Source: Datnioides undecimradiatus (lineage: Eukaryota > Chordata > Actinopteri > Lobotiformes > Datnioididae). Taken from it: a DNA stretch of 64,000 nt. The stretch covers positions 3,333,192-3,397,191 of the forward strand of contig WARS01000014.1 of the NCBI GenBank assembly GCA_008933995.1, in the 5' to 3' direction. The notes under the pieces are model-generated. The model searched no databases. It had not been told where the DNA came from and saw only the letters and a program-made list of their open reading frames with translations. The number at the start of each line of letters is the position of its first letter. The stretch's first letter is position 1. Position numbers and translations under genes: made by a program. Positions 12,501 through 33,614 of this stretch are shown here, piece after piece.

Positions 12501-13167
12501 TGTGTTTATTGATGCAAACTATGCAGCATAAAGTGTTGTTAATTCTCATTAAATTCAAAATAACACAGACTTATCTACACAAATCCCTTCAAATTCCATG
12601 GTGTGAGTACTTTTTAGCTGTCAAAGAGGTCTGGTAACGAGCAGAGAACAGGTTATTAGTGCCCAAAGACACACTGCCAAACTTCATCTGTCATGGGGAA
12701 CATTCTAGTGGGTCACAATGGGAGGAAATGAAAACAAGCTGGCAGGAGATAAAACTGACCATCAGAGTATATGGGAGATGACATGTACCGTGCTTTTTTT
12801 CATTATATTATCTGCTTTTAACAAGTGAAGTGAAATGAAGTGAAATGAAACATAAAGGTTAGAAACACTTGTAGATTACTAATCTAAACAAATACTTATT
12901 TCCTTGTCTTAAACAACTCACCATAGGTGTGAAAGGCTCGTTAGAAAACACAGTGATGTCATCTGCTATCAGGTTGTCACGTCTCTCTCATTCATCTGTC
13001 TGGTCTCATACTGTCAAGGTGCGGTGTGTATGTGAGAGAAAGAGAGACAGAGAGAGGAACAACAGGTATCTTACCTGTGTGTAAAAGGCTCCGGAGGTGC
13101 AGGGTCTCAGCAGACCAAGTAGCAGCAGCGGTAAGAGAGGCCACACCATGCCGTCCTTCCCCGACAT
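9583..13167 (-). CDS. gpx3: glutathione peroxidase 3 (secreted selenoprotein), 5 exons
   Basis: Reduces hydrogen peroxide and lipid hydroperoxides with glutathione or thioredoxin; GPX3 is secreted into plasma (family knowledge). Minus-strand exons are 13167-13075, 11298-11148, 11042-10925, 10374-10275 and 9804-9583 (TAG 9585-9583). They join to 684 nt, 227 residues counting Sec. Exons of 118 and 100 nt fit the vertebrate gene as I recall it. The N-terminus is a signal peptide ([12 protein letters not shown]). Starts at Met1 (13167, ACC before ATG) or Met7 (13149) are both possible. Sec74 is in NVATYUGYTFQY; the other catalytic-tetrad motifs are [13 protein letters not shown] (Gln) and [13 protein letters not shown] (Trp, Asn). 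NGS and NFS are potential glycosylation sites. A tool that reads TGA as stop will truncate this gene in exon 2. Confidence 0.95.
11170..11172 (-). other. gpx3: selenocysteine UGA codon of gpx3
   Basis: On the minus strand the codon after NVATY is TGA, followed in frame by GYTFQYVE and a normal splice donor. This is exactly the Sec position of animal GPX1-4 enzymes. Downstream exons stay in frame and conserved, so the codon is recoded rather than a stop. Confidence 0.95.
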
Positions 13168-14832
13168 GGTGACTGCTCACTGTGGATGTCTGCTGTCCGC
13201 TTCTCTCTCGGGATGAATTAAACTGCTCTGGCAGGAGGCGGAGGGGAGCACAGCTGGCTGAGAGGACGCCCCCTGCTGACGTAATTGCGTACGCAATAAT
13301 AGGAGTGTGAATGAATGAATGGGTGGATGGATGGATGGATGGAAATGTTTTTGAGAGATTTATTTTTTGGTTTTATTTGATAGTTACTTGTGAAGAGACA
13401 AGCAGGAAATGAGATCAGAGAAGATAACAACGTTCATACAACTATGCAATAATATCCTCCTCAACACTTTTTCAAATTGATACAATCTGCCAGAAATTGA
13501 GCAAACACAGTTGATGAGGTCTGTGTGTCTGTCACACTAAGCATGCCTGGTGCTTAACCTACTGTGAAAATTCAGAAACAGTGCTCAGTGAGACTATAAA
13601 GGAAAAATATCAAATAAACAAATAAACAAAAGAGTGTTTCAGATGACAAGTTGAATTTGGCAGAACCTCAAAGAATACAAAGCGTCACCTTCCCTCAAAA
13701 GAGAGAAATGACCTACTATTGGTTTAATTTTTATTCATGGATCATTTCTCCTGTCTGGGATCAGCTGTTGCCATGGTGAGCTGGTACTTGGCCATATGCC
13801 CTGTGGGTGGCTTACAGGCCTCTTTCCAGTCCTGCTAGAGCACCTCATTGAGTGTGTTTTCCACAGTGTTCAGTTCAGATCTGTCTTTTGTTTTCAGCAA
13901 GGCATCATGATAATGCAACACAACCAAAGACAAAAGACAACAGTGGTTAGGGTCAGGGGAAGAAAATGTGCTGGACTGTAGATGCGTGTAAAAGATCTTC
14001 TTAGTATTTGATTTGATCAATTTATTTCACTTTATCTATTGCAGTTCCAATGCAAAATGCTGTCTGTGTGCATGCTAAACTTGAAATGTAGTTTTATTTT
14101 AACTTATGCTGCCAATCTCATGCTAGTTTTTTTTTAATGTTCTCACTTTTACGAACTACTGAGTACTGGAACAAACTCCATAAACACTGTTACAGCAGCG
14201 ATTCAGCTTATTTTTTTTAAGTACTAGAACATTTTATGACTTAGTCATATCTTTCACAGTTACATTGTTATTTACTCAAAAATGGCACAAATGATGATCA
14301 AAGGTAATATGCATGGCAGGTATTTCATGCAAAACTAGTCTAACGTTGGGTATGGATGGAGTATGAGTCAACGAGTCTCTGGGCAAGCCATATAGAAGGA
14401 TATCATTATACGCAGTACCCATGTACTAATGGTCATTTTGCTTTAAATGATGTTATTGAGAGGTGTACAGAGGAACCATAACTTTTTAGTGCTGCTGTTT
14501 GTTGAAAACTGCACTAATATTTTGGTGTTCTGTCCATACCGGACATGTAAAGAAGCTGTCTGCTTACTTTCCAAAGCCATGTAACATTAATATAATAAGT
14601 TCGCCGCCGCATGAGTCATACAAAATACTACAGGGCACTATAAAAATGTAGGAAACAATCAAAAGAATATATTCAGCGCTTTTCAATGGGCGTGGGGCCG
14701 GCAGTTTCACTGTTCACCACATGAGGTCGACACTGAGCATACTGTGCTCTCCGGGAGGCCAGACAACTAGCGGTGACATCAACACTAGCAGCGCAGTCAG
14801 AGAGCCCACGGATTCGGCTGCTCTGGATAGAG
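13168..14832. other. divergent intergenic region between gpx3 and dctn4
   Basis: Contains the gpx3 promoter on the left and the dctn4 promoter on the right. Near gpx3 there is a GC-richer patch at about 13230-13300 with several motif candidates (separate entry) and a GGAT/TGAA simple repeat at about 13308-13344. The middle, 13345-14640, is AT-rich with no gene or clear repeat seen. A GGGCGTGGGG KLF/Sp-like motif at about 14688-14697 is the only promoter-like motif noted before dctn4. Confidence 0.6.
13266..13297. promoter_or_regulatory. candidate gpx3 promoter cluster: CTCF-like, CRE/ATF-like, C/EBP-like palindrome
   Basis: About 100-130 bp upstream of the gpx3 start codon, three motifs abut. 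CAGCAGGGGGCG on the minus strand (within 13266-13279) matches the CTCF core. TGACGTAA (13277-13284) is CRE/ATF-like. A perfect 14-bp palindrome ATTGCGTACGCAAT (13284-13297) contains two ATTGCG half-sites of the C/EBP type. Binding is inferred from motif resemblance only. Confidence 0.45.
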
Positions 14833-23529
<8,697 letters not shown>

Positions 23530-24790
23530 ACATGAATACTCAAGTTGATCATCAAGCAGTCCTAGTGTTGGGTTCTTTGAACTAATTTCGGTATTCTGTG
23601 GGATTAATTTAATTTACAGGTGATTTTTGATTCTGCTCATTGATCTGTAAGAACTCTTTGAAATCCACCTACCTGGTGGTTTGTTTTTGTTTCAGCTTAC
23701 ATTTCGTCACTGGAGCGTACAGTGATAGCCTAGTTTTTTAAACTAAGTATAAATCTACCTGACTGCAGACTAACAGTTTTGAAGTTCAGCTTTAGTCACT
23801 GCCTTTTTTTGTCCCCTTTGCTTTAGTTTTGCTAAATGTTCCTGCGAGTAAACTGTTTCACCAACATTTTCCTGCTTCTCAGCATAAACATCACATCTGT
23901 AAAAGGCACTTTAAATGAGCTTACTTACAGGAAGCATAACTTAAAATATACATCTAATTACTTACTTGTCAAGTTGTTAAGGTTTTGTTGCATTTATTTT
24001 CCGTTGCTGGAATGGCAAAAAGAATTTATTATAGCTGTATTTAGATGTTTTCTGCAATGGTAAAGCAACTATAACCACCCAGCCTCAACATTTGACGTTC
24101 TTTTTGTCTTATTAAATCTATTAGCTGTGTTTTCTCTGTGAAATATTGGTATACAAGTAGAAAATAGCAGTTGATGTTCAAAGATGAGAGTGAGTGGTTG
24201 CACTTAAATGCAACAACACCCAGATTATAGAAATTGCAGCTTGTAGGCAATAAATGAAGTCAATGAGCAGAATCAGAAATGATCATATTTGAGAACAATC
24301 TGAACGATTCCCGACTGTGCAGCACACGCCTCTGCGCTTTTAGCTTATGTACCCCTGTCACCATCCTTTTCTGCAGACAATAGTAACTTATTAACTCGCA
24401 TGCTTCAACTATATTAAATATCGCACACCTTAAGACAATGTCATGACAGTTACTTATCCTGTACTGTTTTCTTATCAGAAAGGCTCGGGTTGAAGGTTCT
24501 TACCTGCCCATAATTTTACTATTGTCTGAAGTCAAACCTTCATTGGCACTATGGAGAGGATGTCTAAGAAGCTCTGTATATTACACAAGTGTTCATCATT
24601 TAAACGTATTGAGACACTATAATTTTGTTTCTGATTTGAAAATGTTTGGGTTTGTAGAATTCACTGACTACTCTGTCAGTGTGTATTGTAAGCTGCTGTC
24701 ACGTCTGGTCTCCTGTGTGTTAGTAAAACAGAGCCTTCCAACAAACAGTTAATCCTCTGTACTGGCTAATAAACTGATGTGATACTGTAA
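23530..24790 (+). other. dctn4: dctn4 3' untranslated region
   Basis: AT-rich, no conserved frame. AATAAA occurs at 24249-24254 and 24768-24773; either could end the transcript, the second giving a 3' UTR of about 1.25 kb. Confidence 0.55.
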
Positions 24791-24913
24791 CAAACACCTT
24801 GACTTTTTTTTTTTCTTAAGTCTACAAGTGACATGGCTTTCGATGCAAGGTTTTATCATAAATCGTTCTCCGTTTCGTGACTCATCTGTGCTGCCGAGTT
24901 GCATTCACATTCA

Positions 24914-24927
24914 CCACAGGGTGGCAC
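24914..24927 (+). promoter_or_regulatory. CTCF-like motif downstream of dctn4
   Basis: CCACAGGGTGGCAC agrees with the CTCF core consensus at 12 of 14 positions by hand count. It lies just beyond the dctn4 3' end, at the edge of the gene-poor interval. Function is inference. Confidence 0.3.
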
Positions 24928-24929
24928 TC

Positions 24930-27160
24930 CAGACAAACAGTTGACAGAAAACAGTTGCAGGGAAGAGATCATTTTGTGAAGACGTGAGGATACAGGGTTA
25001 TGCTTTTTTTAGTGTGATCTTGAATGACCCTACAGGCTGAAATGGCCTGTATAATTGCAGTAATGTTTGACTGAGAAGGTGAAAGGCACCCTGATCCAGA
25101 CAGAAACATTTTAATAATAATCCAAGCAAAGCTGGATGATCAGGATATGAGTCATGAGGATAAAATGTCCACTTGTCAACAGTAGGAGTAGACGAATGGA
25201 ATCTGTGTTCCAACAGATACCATTTTGTATTTAACACACATCAGTCCTGTTCAACGATGCCCTGCACACATGGGACTGTTTATTGCCTCTGTAAAGGCCG
25301 ATCAGATGTGTGTGTTGCAGGCCTGTTGCAGCTGGCCAATGAGGCCCGTCTGCTGTGTAAACAGTCCCACTCTGTCTGGGTAATAAAGCCATGATTTTCT
25401 TTTATCTTCAGCAGATATAAACAGCTCAGAAGAGTGGCCTGTGTGAGAGCCATAAATCACCCTTGAAGATGAGGTAATAAAGCACACATGGAGCAAGTCC
25501 GTGCCACTGAAACAGCCCAGACTCCCACTTCAAGCACAGCTAATGATAGCAGTAGCTGACTGTCAGTGCACAGCAGTGGTGTGCTGGATACCTGCACTTG
25601 CTGGGAGGTTGATTTCCTGCTGGGAATATTGCATTTTATGAAAAAAAGATGAGCACTTGCTGTGCTAAACTTGTATATACATAGTCATGGCCATAATTTA
25701 ATTTAAATAAACAGAGAAGACAGTGATTGAGAATGACTGAATTGCATATGGCATGGGAGATTTATGCAGAAACCTTATAACTGATTCATGAGCAGGCCTT
25801 GAATGGTTCCCAAAAACACAGTCTGGAAGATGAATTCTGGATTCTTTTGGTCAGGATAATATTTTCCTGGATCAAGACTCAAATTATTTCATGCTCAGCA
25901 TCAGCATGTTCTTATTTGCCGAACCTCATTCTGTAAACAGCACAGAAATTTGACCTGTGACCATGTTATGGGGATTAGAAATTAATATCGGGGTGTTCCA
26001 CCAGTGTCGAATAAGTAGGTGGCTTAGTGAAGGACTTTCGTGTGTCTCCTTTCCTCTTCCTCTGTTTTCCCTCTTTTGGAGACTAACATCTTTATTTATA
26101 AAGACAGACCCGACCAGCCTTGACCAGATGAAAAATTCCTCACTGAATTACAAGTTTGCCTGCACCCAGGACCTTTCCACAATTACGTCATCGACTCAAA
26201 CTGCCCACTAACTCAGCCACAGAGGAAGCATGACACAAGCAAGTAAAAGGGAAGAGAAGCTACCTCAACACAGGCAGTAAATTCCCTCCAACTAATAAAA
26301 ACAGATGACATATAGAAGTCTGCAGTGTACTGCACATGTAGGAGGCGTGCTTTCTTCATTAGACCTGTCAGGTGGATAGATTTTGCCAATATAATCCTCA
26401 GGGGGGTTTCTATCTTCTTCTGCTTGTGAACCAGAATCATTTGGACATTTGTCCTGTTCGTGGAGGAGAAGCACAAAAGACCCAAGAGCTCGTTTTTCGT
26501 TTACATCCCACTTTTTTTGTACGTTGAGCAGCGGGCCTGGAGGTGCACTGAGTGATTAATCGCCTCCTTCATTTTCTGCTCACCAGACCATCATCTGGTT
26601 AATTAGAGGTAATTGATGATGTCTACCCAGATGAATAACTGTAGGCTTGTGGGCTTCCAAAGCTGGGAGAGCCAAACCTGTGAAACCTTAGCTTTTCAGG
26701 ATGAAGAAAAAATGCCCCTCTCTTTCTCCACGCTACTCTTTTTGTCATTTTCTCTCCATCACCCTCCATTTCCTCTCGCTTTCATTCTCAGTCTGCGTCC
26801 TGATGGCTGTAGGTTAGCTGGAATGTTGACTTTGGACGCCTGGTTGAAAAAGATCGCTCTGAGAAAGCAGCTGACCCTCAACACTCCCTCTGAGCCTCCT
26901 GTCAGAGTCTCAGACTACAGGCCTCTGCTCTGTGCTTTCATTTATTATTTGCTCAATTGATCACCGGGTGCATTACGTGTGTCTGGGCACCAGGGTGTCA
27001 GCACCCCGAGCTAAGGCCAGTGCCACAGACTGGGGCCTCAAGGGAACCACTGAAGCCACTGGACGGCTGAAAGCATGCTGTTTGTTAAGTTGAAAATAAT
27101 TTATTTCTGACATATTCCCTACAGGGAATGTAAAGAATACTCAGGTCACAAACTGGGCTA
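24930..27160. other. intergenic, no gene seen
   Basis: Both strands were read for conserved frames with splice sites; none was convincing. Some stretches (about 25150-25600) are of mixed composition and could be conserved non-coding sequence, which only alignment would show. Confidence 0.5.
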
Positions 27161-27164
27161 CAAT

Positions 27165-27450
27165 ATGAGAAATGTGTTAACTTAGCCAGCAGTAGAGTAG
27201 CTTAGCTTAGCATAAAAACTTTAACAGCAACTTAATTTATGGATTTGCTAGTACTGTGGGGTTTTTTTTTATTTTTTATTTTTAACTTTTGGACATAGCT
27301 AGGTGTTTCCTTCCTTCTTTCTGCAGGGCTAAGTTACCAGCTGCTAGTGATAGCCTCATATTTAGCACACAGATAGTGTTTTAAATTTCCTTGTGTAACT
27401 CTGTATGAAACAAATACGTCTATTTGTTGAATGCAAAGACATAGGTTTGG
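27165..27450. mobile_element. old foldback/MITE-like element, copy 1
   Basis: The left part has TTAGCTTAGCATAAAAACT (about 27201-27220) and the right part has GGGCTAAGTTACCAGCTGCT followed by TAGCCTCATATTTAGCACACAG (27328-27371). These opposed, partly complementary GCTTAGC/GCTAAG blocks resemble an abundant percomorph inverted-repeat element known to me only as a recurring repeat. The copy is diverged and its ends are uncertain. Confidence 0.5.
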
Positions 27451-30400
27451 TCTCAGCATTGATATGGACACCTCTATCGGTCGGAATTATCAATAATTAT
27501 TTTACTCCTCCAATAATAGGATTGAATTTGTTTCCCTATTGGTAGGGGCATCTCCCTGCAGTCCATATGCAAACCCACACCGTTACCTGACTGTAATAAC
27601 CACCAGCATGTTCAATAGTGTGTTCTGTGTTGTGTTGACGCCTTGACGATAACTTCAGCTGAAACACCCCACCCTAGTTGCACCTAGACCTGAATTTTCC
27701 AGGAGGCTTTGGGTCTCTCTGCACATACACAAAGTGATTCCAGGACATACAGGACATACAGGACATTTCACCCCTGAAACTGAATGAAACTTATGTATAT
27801 GGATATATAGATATATATAAATTATATACTTGCTCATATCAGCAAACAGAGATGAGCCTGAGTTCTCATGACATTTATAGAAAAGGGTCACATGTCTGTG
27901 CACCTGCTGCACCAAGATCTTAATTCAGTGATACCCGGCACAAGATAATCTTCTGTGGTCTTCAAATATCCACCCAAACAAGGTTCATTAATTGTGGAAA
28001 TGAATTACATGCCCGAAAGAAATTCAGTCACACGCCAGCAATAATGCAAGTTCAATAAATAAAGGATTTCAATTAGGGCAACACTTGTAATAGAAAGACT
28101 ATTGTTGTCTCACTGTGGACGCTGTAGCCGGAGGCATCTTGGGCAGCTAAGCCCCATTAGGTCTTGCTGATAGTGTGCTGGCAGCTGTAAATGTGCGGAT
28201 AGAAGACAGAGGCGGTCGGTTTCCACTGTGCAGCCGTCCCAGGGCGTGTGGCCAAACCCACAGGAGCCCAGCCCAACATGACCCACCACCACACCACATA
28301 TCCACATGCACTGTATACACTCAAGTTCCCATCACTGAGCGCTGCTGTATTTCAGTCAGGCAGGGCTAAGTTAAATCAATGTAGGGAATCAATGAGAGCT
28401 TCATTGGATTTACAGGGCAGGAATATGAAATGTCAAACTGTAGATGGGGATTTGCTGTAGACTCTATCAGTGGCGCATTTCACAGCCGGTGGAGACCCCG
28501 AAAAGGACAGAGAACGACAAAAATACCCTGCGGATGGAACTTGGAGTCTAGTGCGGTCAGAGAAAACAGATTTTAAAGCCAAAGAGATGATGCACCCAAC
28601 AGTGTTTTAGTGACAAAAACGATGTATCCTGACATTCATTCAACATTTCTCAATAACAGGACAAGGCCTAATTCGTGTTTCTGGAACAAGGATATGATAT
28701 TTACACACACAAAACATGACCAGAATACTTCAAAAACCTGATCGTACCCAGGATACTGAAGGGCAAGTGAACACACTCTGTGTTACCTCCACCATCTTGT
28801 CAGGTCTCTGACCAAACAAACTGACAAGCATGTCTTATCCACTCCCCAACATTATATTATATTATATTATATTATATATTATCATAGCTCTTTTCTGATT
28901 GTTGAGTTGTGTTTTGTCAATTTGATCAGTTTACCGCTAACCATGCTAATCAGTATGCTACCTGCCGGAGGTCAATGTTTTTATAATACAAAAAAAAATC
29001 TACATAGCTGTTCATTTACTGCTGGACTCGCTCAGCGTAGTTTAGTGTAGCGGACTTTATTTGTATATTTACTAGATTAATGACTGTGTTGTAAATGTAA
29101 CATTGTGTAAACTCTATTGTGAAGTGGTCACTGTGATGCAAAACAAATACTCCAAGTTCATACATGAAGCATATCATTTGATATTTCATTACCTACAGAT
29201 GATTCTTAGAGATTCAGCTTGCCAAACTCATTTGGAGTGTGAGGCATAATAAATCATCCAGCACATGATGCAGCCACAGGTGCAGAGGGTTGTATTTTGA
29301 TTCAGCATTGATTATCTTTAGGCCCGCAGTGATCTTGGTTTCCACCTGCACACTAAAAGAGTTTTATAGATACTAAAGCTCAGCTGCGGAAACAGAGTAA
29401 GATTCAAGATCCCACAGGGACTGTCGGCACAGAACAGAGGGCCGAGTTACAAATATCAGTCATGCCCAAGGAATTTAAGACAGATTATACTTTGAAAAAA
29501 CAGTAAAACACAGAACAAACGATGACATCACTCGTGGTTTGTGTGTTTGTGTAGTTCATATTCAAACATGTTTTTTTTTCATTTCTTTCCCATTCAAACC
29601 TGAAAGTATTTTGACTTAACATTGAATTCGCAACTCTTTAAAATCACATTTTGTGTTTAATCCTGCAGATGTACTCTCCAGCACAGTCTTTTAACTCAGT
29701 GACTGTTTCCATGTGGGACAGATTGCTCCTTCTATTTTGAGCTCATATAAAATCTAAGAGGCTGCATTAACGAGTCCAGTCTGAGACTTTTCAAAAGCCG
29801 AACCTGAGATATAAATGAAATGAGCCTTGATAAGCCTGACAGGGGAGTGGAGACCACATTCGCTGATATCTGAAGTAGAAATTTCCAAACATTTATTATT
29901 TACACGAGGATGTCTGCTGTCTGACGGCTCTGGCTGCTGTTTATCTACAGACTGGACTGAGGAGTGTTTGGCTGTCACGACGTCCTCAAGCATTGCCAGG
30001 CCTTGTCGTTGAAGTTGCTGCTGGGAGGATCTGGGTAGACCGGGGTCTGTCTAAACCATGTTGTTCTCTTTAATTTCCTGTTGATGGGGCTCACAGATCT
30101 GATTTCCTGCCTATGCGGGAAAGATAATCTTGTTGCCAATCCCCTGACTTCAGTTGGGGGAGAATTTCACTTCAGTGAGCCACGAAGACTTCATCTAACA
30201 CCCCCTAAACTCCCCCCAACCACCACCACCACCTCCTTCACTGCTGGGAGACAGGCTTCACTGGATTTTCACATCTGTTTTGTGTAATTTCATAATTTAG
30301 TTTTGCCAAGACTTGGTGGGAGACAGTGAAAATGTGAAAGAGTCTGAGTCAGTGTCGGTAGTAGTACATAATACATTTCACAATTCACTTAATTGAGAAA

Positions 30401-32848
30401 TATAATCAATATTTTACAACCAAAAGCAACAAAAAGGATCATAAAAATCAGTTTTCTTCACAACATATCTGTCAATGCAGAGTGCAGTGTAGTGATATAG
30501 CAGTGGAGCAGAAGTTGCTTGGCCTGGTCACAGGGCGGAGGAAGGTCAAAGAAATACTGTAGAGGAAGGATAATGAAGATCGAGAACAGGGAGGGAGAGA
30601 GGGGGTCTTGAGGGAGGAAAATATGTCTTCAAAGGAGGGGAATATTTTGGTCTGGGACCAATCTGAAGCATCTGTCACTCCTTTCCTGTGTAACATCCTC
30701 TGATAATGGCTGAGACTCGGAGCACCAGGGAGTCCTCACAGGGTCTCATTTCTTCAATGGCACATTTTGACCTCCCATGCATCTTCTCTCCACGTGTCTC
30801 TGCAGCTGTAAACTATCATCTGTGTTAAAACGAGATGCTAAAGATGCGACAAAAAGGCTGTAAAATGGCGAGTCCGCGCTAACTGCACACAGCAGCTCAC
30901 CCCCAGCAGTAGTAATACATCCCTGACATCTTTCCATTTGCCAGAGGATGGATGAGCTTGACCTCTGAGTACTTGACCTTGTTCACCCTGAAGCAAGAGC
31001 AACACATTCCCCGCTGGATCAACATCACTCTGCTCAGTGCTAAAAAACTTTCCACTCGCCGAACGTTGAAAGACAGACCACCTCGGAGGTGTAGTTTCAT
31101 ACAGATTAGAGTCACATGGAGAGTTTTTGTGTTGGTGTTGAGATGTTCCTTTAAATGAGCATGAGTAAAACAACATGTGGGTGTAAGCCTTAGGACTGCA
31201 ATGACTTCATGTTTCTGGTGTAGCTTGCACAACGATGTTAGCAGGAACTTATGCCGGCAAACGTCCAATGCGGTCTGTTATTAAGGCCCTTTTTTTCCTC
31301 ACTTCTCTGAGTTCATAAATATTTTCATGCTGAGGGTTATCATAACATGACCTCATGAAAAGCTAAACAAAGCATTCCTTCTCCTTTTGCGCAGAACAAA
31401 AACCATCATCTCTCTGTCTCTCTCACTTGCTCCCCATGTATTGTCATTCTTTTATTCGCAGCCTTCATTGACATCTTAACTTTCTTCTCCCCTTCTTTAT
31501 ATCCGTGGCCAGCTTTCCATTTGTTCATCCCTCCTTTTTCTCTCCTCCCCGTCCACCCTGCCCCTAATTAGAGGGAAGTAAAAATAAGAGCGACGTTGCT
31601 AAGCTTGTGCGTTTGGCAGACCTGGAGTCGAGCAAACCAGGTTCGCTGCCAGATGAGAAACCTTTGGGGCACGTTTGCCAGCACATAGCCTTTAAGTGGG
31701 TCACGAAACTGAAACCCAGGCACGGCTTTTTAGTGCTTTAAACAGCCCTCTGGAGGCAGACAGCTCCAACCAGAAGGTCAAACGTCCCCTCAATCAAGAC
31801 CCCCAAATCCCAGACACCTCAGGGACTGTGGAGGTGAATTTATTAGCAAGCTTTCACACTGGCTGGATCACCTGTGGGCTGGAACGAGAGAGGGTTGGTT
31901 TTCTTGAGTCAGCGTGAACAGGAACTTGGTACTGCTATCTATTTATTTTCTCATTTTCTTATGCAGCACTGTAACTGGATAGGCCCAGATGGCTGCCGCT
32001 GGCTAGATTGGCAGGCTTGTATTTCAGCCTGTTTATATTTGGGTGTGTCTCCAGGGATACTCTCATAGCTTACATGGCTGTTATATCAATACCTGATGAG
32101 TTGACAAATAACTTTGCATTGCCAAAGATGTTACTTGAGGTTAATTTTTTTTTTCATTCATTTTTATAATTACATAATTGTTTATTCTGCAGAGAAATAT
32201 GGTAGAGCAGGGACTTTTTTCTCATTTTCTCTGTTGTTACACACTGATAATATTTGTTTTTTCAAAATAATGGATGGTCTGTTTTCCTGAAGCTAGTCCC
32301 TCACTAGTGAGAACGAAAACACAGTATTATATTCAGCTACCACGCCTTGTGTTGTGACTACATGATTTTAGTTTTGCTGTCAAATAACCTGAGCTGAACC
32401 CATTTCTTCGTGGAATGTGTTCTTCAACCTCGGCAACCTATGGGTGTGCAGTTTCTGCAAAAAGAGGTATTTGTCACATACTTTTTCTCCACTTGTTTTA
32501 ATGGGTTGTGTGGTGTTGCCTTACATTACTAAAGGTTTATGAGGGGAAATATGGTAGAACCCAAACTGTCAGTTAACGCTGGCTGCAGCCAGTAATTAGA
32601 CTTGCCATTGGAAAGCACACACGATGGTTACTGACTCAGATTTAGGAAGCAGAATGCTGGTTTGGATTGGATCCCAGAAGAAAACGGTCCTATCCTTTCT
32701 TTGATTCTATAGACAATAATAACATTGTTGTGATGTCCTGGTGTGGGCTTTCAGTCTTGTATCAACTTGATTGCTCACATCTCCTGCATTTAGAGCAATC
32801 ATTTTTTTCGTGTGACGCTCAGCGCACAAAGGAATGTTCAAAATCTTT
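27451..32848. other. intergenic, no gene seen
   Basis: No exon series or RNA gene was recognised. The interval includes an (ATTAT)n repeat, short tandem GGACATACA units at about 27740-27770 and a purine-rich patch at 30540-30650. Short open frames here lack splice context and family resemblance. Confidence 0.5.
28851..28882. repeat. (ATTAT)n microsatellite
   Basis: Five to six tandem ATTAT pentamers, slightly irregular at the 3' end. Confidence 0.9.
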
Positions 32849-33024
32849 TAAAGGAACAGTTCAACTCATTGTAAAACATGGCTTTCTAGATTCTTGTCAA
32901 AAGTGGTGAGTTACTAAATTAATGAGTACATTTTACTTAGGTACTACCGTACAAATCTGAGGTATTTGTGCTTCAGTTGAGTATTTCCAGTTTTTCATTT
33001 TGCACTTGTCTTTGCACTCTTAAT

Positions 33025-33065
<41 letters not shown>

Positions 33066-33610
33066 TAAGTGATAACTTTAATTACTTTTACAGATTCAGA
33101 TTAATAATACAAATATAAAAGACAGTATGATATATCGGTACATATTATGGACAAGACAAGATAAGATTAGATGCCTAGGGGAAATAAGGTAATTAGAGTT
33201 AGTTACCTCCTTCAGCTGCAACAATAAAGTGATGTTTTTAATGATATCACTCTCATGTCTTTTGGCTAATTATGAAGGTGACTTTAGCATAAACGATAGA
33301 AATGGAGAGAACAGCTAGCCTGGCTCTGTCCAAAGGTAAAAAGTCCACTCAACAGGCCTTTTTAAGCTTATTAAATATTACCATAGATGTGTTTATTTAA
33401 TGTGGAGTCACTGGTCCAAGAACCCTGTACATGATCTTTCCCAAAAAACTACAAATTAAGGTTTTTACAATTTGGTTTTAAATAGATTTCATTCTCTTCA
33501 GTCAAAGCCTGCTGTCTCCAGTCTATATGCTAAGGTACCCTCACACTGAAAAAAGAAAAAGGGTATCGATCTTCTCATCCAGATGTTGCAAAAAAGATAA
33601 CGAGCATATA
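32846..33610. mobile_element. cluster of nested old interspersed repeats
   Basis: An element starting AAAGGAACAGTTCAAC (about 32851) appears to be interrupted by a second repeat (about 32925-33160; TTTACTTAGGTACT, GAGTATTTCCAGTTTTTC, TTACTTTTACAGATTCAGAT). It resumes at about 33242 with ATATCACTCTCATGTCT and CAGCTAGCCTGGCTCTGTCC, then on the right TCTCCAGTCTATATGCTAAG and GGTATCGATCTTCTCATC (33562-33580). I recognise both from repeated exposure to fish genomes; the names are not known to me with certainty. The TG microsatellite sits in the inner repeat. Confidence 0.55.
33031..33060. repeat. (TG)15 microsatellite
   Basis: Fifteen perfect TG units, preceded by TATATA, inside the inner repeat of the nested cluster. 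Confidence 0.97.
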
Positions 33611-33614
33611 TATA

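Noticed and set aside
14773..14832. Upstream in-frame ATG of dctn4 adding 20 residues
   Set aside because: The downstream ATG at 14833 begins MASLLQ as in mammalian DCTN4; the extra 20 codons look like 5' UTR.
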